Shown piece by piece: positions 6,616 to 7,969 of a DNA stretch of 7,969 nt (positions are counted from its first letter, which is position 1; each line of letters opens with the position of its first letter). The stretch is from Candidatus Moranbacteria bacterium CG23_combo_of_CG06-09_8_20_14_all_35_22 (GTDB lineage Bacteria; Patescibacteriota; Minisyncoccia; Moranbacterales; UBA2206), in NCBI GenBank assembly GCA_002772115.1, contig PCRW01000034.1:1-7969 (forward strand), in the 5' to 3' direction. Below the pieces are notes generated by a model. The model was given only the letters and a program-made list of their open reading frames with translations. It was not told where the DNA came from and made no database searches. The position numbers were made by a program, and so were the translations under genes.

Positions 6616-6639
6616 CAATAATCCGAAGTCAATAATCCG
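6616..6639 (+). repeat. 10-bp direct repeat CAATAATCCG in the radical SAM leader
   Basis: CAATAATCCG occurs at 6616-6625 and again at 6630-6639, a period of 14 bp, starting 63 nt before the ATG. It could be an operator with two half-sites or a small local duplication. No regulator is identified in the window. Confidence 0.5.
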
Positions 6640-6667
6640 TACCTTAAAATAATAATACAAATATATT

Positions 6668-6672
6668 GGAGG
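6668..6672 (+). promoter_or_regulatory. Strong Shine-Dalgarno site GGAGG
   Basis: GGAGG ends 6 nt before the ATG at 6679, an ideal ribosome binding site that fixes the start of the radical SAM gene. parB, rel, topA and dprA have nothing comparable. Confidence 0.8.
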
Positions 6673-6678
6673 TCATCA

Positions 6679-7830
6679 ATGGAAAAAAGAACTGAATACA
6701 TAATTTTATCGCTTTGTATTTCAAGCAAATGCAATCGTGGCTGTTCCCATTGTTTTGTTAATGGTAATATGGAAGGAACTTTTTTTTCTCTTGAAAAAGC
6801 TCTGTGCTTATCAAGAGAAATTCACAGAATAACAAAATTATTTTCCAAGAAGATTGACCTTCAGTTTGAAATTGATTTAACTGGCGAAGGTGAGGCATTA
6901 TTAAATCCTGAAATGGTTGATATTCTAGATATCATTATGGGTTTGAATAACAATGTCACCTGCTTCCTAGTCACATCAGGAGTAAATTCCGAATCAATCC
7001 AGGAAATTAATTCTATGGTAAAACTAGCTTTGCGACCATACGCTAAAAGAATTAATTTTTGCTTGAGCTTTAATGAGTTTGAAAAAAAATTTCCCGAAAG
7101 ACTTATTTGTAGTCTGGACTTACTTTTTCAAAACAATGTCCCCGAGGCCACTGTCAAGGTCTGCATTCCTTTTTATTACCGAAAAGTTGTTTCTTCTTTT
7201 GTAGAACTAATTTTTGGCCACTTTTCAAAATGGGCCAGAAAAAAACATCCACTTTTAAGTGACCGCGAGATATTCATTCAATCCGTTAAGGAAAATGAAT
7301 TTCTTGAGCCATTGCATCGTTCATATCGATTAGATATGAATAAGAAAAAAACAGTCAAAAAATCAGTAAAAAAAGGATTTGTAAATATTCGAACGCCGAG
7401 TAGAGAAGAAATATTTAGTCTGGGGGAATGGTTGTCTATTAATTGTCGAGAGACAATTGAATTTGAAACAGAACATGGTCTCAGGAAGATTACTTTTTCG
7501 CCTCATTTTTTGAAGAAACTTGGGCGAGCAGAAAAACTTAGTTCGGAATTCCTGATAAAAGAGCAAAATCAGCTTTGTGGTTATCTTGGAGAAGATTATC
7601 CTCCTCTGCATCTCGGTGCAGATGGATATTATTATCCATATGGCCTTTGTAATAAATTCAAAATTGGACATATAGAAGATAACTTAGAGGTAATATTATG
7701 GCGTCATAGAAATTTAAAAAAGATTCTTCACAGGGCAATAATAGCTGACACGAACATGTCCCGAAGTTTTTGTTCAATTTGTATCGAAGCTTTTGAGCAG
7801 TATAAAGCGAGACATAATTCTACTTTATAA
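6679..7830 (+). CDS. Radical SAM protein with SPASM/twitch-like C-terminus, substrate unknown
   Basis: A 383-residue radical SAM enzyme. C18-x3-C22-x2-C25 (CNRGCSHC region) binds the [4Fe-4S] cluster that cleaves S-adenosylmethionine. TGEGE at 68-72 in DLTGEGEALLNP is the usual GGE-like SAM-contact motif. FLVTSG (96-101) and FCLSF (127-131) look like core barrel strands. LGRAEKL (281-287) resembles the GRA segment often seen before SPASM domains. The C-terminal part has C300, then LGADGYYYPYGLC (312-324) followed by KIGHIEDNLEVI, and C365-x2-C368. These four cysteines could ligate one auxiliary cluster, as in twitch/SPASM maturases. The usual YPC cysteine is displaced (YPYGLC). A lysine-rich stretch (222-232) and an unassigned segment (about 200-275) separate core and C-terminus. 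Many relatives modify peptides, but no precursor peptide gene is visible nearby, so no substrate is claimed. The gene is divergent from dprA, has its own leader and terminator, and lies next to a probable IS end. Recent acquisition is plausible. Confidence 0.85.
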   Translation: MEKRTEYIILSLCISSKCNRGCSHCFVNGNMEGTFFSLEKALCLSREIHRITKLFSKKIDLQFEIDLTGEGEALLNPEMVDILDIIMGLNNNVTCFLVTSGVNSESIQEINSMVKLALRPYAKRINFCLSFNEFEKKFPERLICSLDLLFQNNVPEATVKVCIPFYYRKVVSSFVELIFGHFSKWARKKHPLLSDREIFIQSVKENEFLEPLHRSYRLDMNKKKTVKKSVKKGFVNIRTPSREEIFSLGEWLSINCRETIEFETEHGLRKITFSPHFLKKLGRAEKLSSEFLIKEQNQLCGYLGEDYPPLHLGADGYYYPYGLCNKFKIGHIEDNLEVILWRHRNLKKILHRAIIADTNMSRSFCSICIEAFEQYKARHNSTL

Positions 7831-7843
7831 AAAATCCTCTCAT

Positions 7844-7891
7844 AAAAAAACTGTCATGCACTTATCAATAGGCATGACGGTTTTAATTTTT
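7844..7891 (+). terminator. Rho-independent terminator after the radical SAM gene
   Basis: AAAACTGTCATGC (7847-7859) pairs with GCATGACGGTTTT (7872-7884): 13 positions with one T-G pair, and a 12-nt loop. TTTTAATTTTT follows. It starts 14 nt after the stop codon. The A-run on the other side means it could also stop minus-strand transcription. Confidence 0.85.
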
Positions 7892-7897
7892 AAGGGC

Positions 7898-7969
7898 GCT
7901 GAATTCAACAATCTAACGCAACACCTGTCTTCTGATAAAATACCTCATAAGGAGTAAATCCGCAATGTC
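7898..7969 (+). mobile_element. Candidate left end of an IS30-family insertion sequence (runs off the window)
   Basis: TTCAA (7904-7908), six bases, then AACGCAACA (7915-7923) matches, in the same register, the terminal inverted repeat of E. coli IS30 as I remember it (TTCAA-N6-AACGCAACA). A ribosome binding site and ATG follow about 40 nt later, as in IS30 elements where the transposase starts just inside the left end. The outer boundary is uncertain; it begins soon after the radical SAM terminator. The other end lies outside the window, so the call rests on this short match. Confidence 0.4.
7965..7969 (+). CDS. Start of a truncated gene, possibly an IS30-family transposase
   Basis: Only ATGTC (Met and the start of a second codon) is inside the window. 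AAGGAG at 7949-7954, 10 nt upstream, is a good ribosome binding site, so a real start is likely. The transposase idea comes only from the IS30-like terminal repeat just upstream; the protein itself cannot be seen. Confidence 0.35.

Noticed and set aside
7856..7957. A 33-codon frame after the radical SAM gene, considered as a peptide substrate
   Set aside because: It starts inside the terminator stem, has no ribosome binding site and runs through the IS30-like end, so it is likely chance. No other short frame with a good start lies next to the radical SAM gene.

Overview
The window looks like chromosomal sequence from a low-GC bacterium with short, simplified proteins, most plausibly a Candidate Phyla Radiation (Patescibacteria/Parcubacteria-type) member. 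This is inference from very AT-rich spacers built of repeated words (TTAGAAA, ACAAATCT-like), housekeeping genes without a Shine-Dalgarno motif, and a shortened Rel protein. No rRNA or other marker in the window fixes the taxonomy. TGA ends one small gene and never interrupts a long frame, so the standard bacterial code fits and the TGA-glycine code of Gracilibacteria/Absconditabacteria does not.

Layout. On the + strand, after a hairpin and an AT-rich leader, lie parB (chromosome segregation, 156-1058) and, 4 nt later, a 62-residue single-pass membrane protein (1063-1251). A spacer with three stacked inverted repeats follows, including a + strand terminator and a bidirectional terminator. It separates this pair from a convergent minus-strand cluster read right to left: dprA (6530-5454), topA (5353-3104) and a Rel/SpoT-type (p)ppGpp synthetase/hydrolase (2903-1416). 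Long imperfect inverted repeats fill both gaps of this cluster: an 86-nt structure between dprA and topA, and a 153-nt structure between topA and rel.

Divergent from dprA is a radical SAM protein with a SPASM/twitch-like C-terminus (6679-7830). It has a strong GGAGG ribosome binding site, a terminator-like hairpin and a 10-bp direct repeat in its leader, and a good terminator behind it. The last ~70 bases resemble the left end of an IS30-family insertion sequence, with an AAGGAG site and an ATG that runs off the window.

How it fits together. ParB (origin segregation), TopA (relaxation of negative supercoils), DprA (RecA loading on incoming single strands) and Rel (nutrient-stress alarmone) are core functions. 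The radical SAM gene next to a probable IS end looks like the accessory part. The least explained signals are the two long inter-gene hairpins of the dprA-topA-rel cluster and the isolated radical SAM gene with its structured leader.
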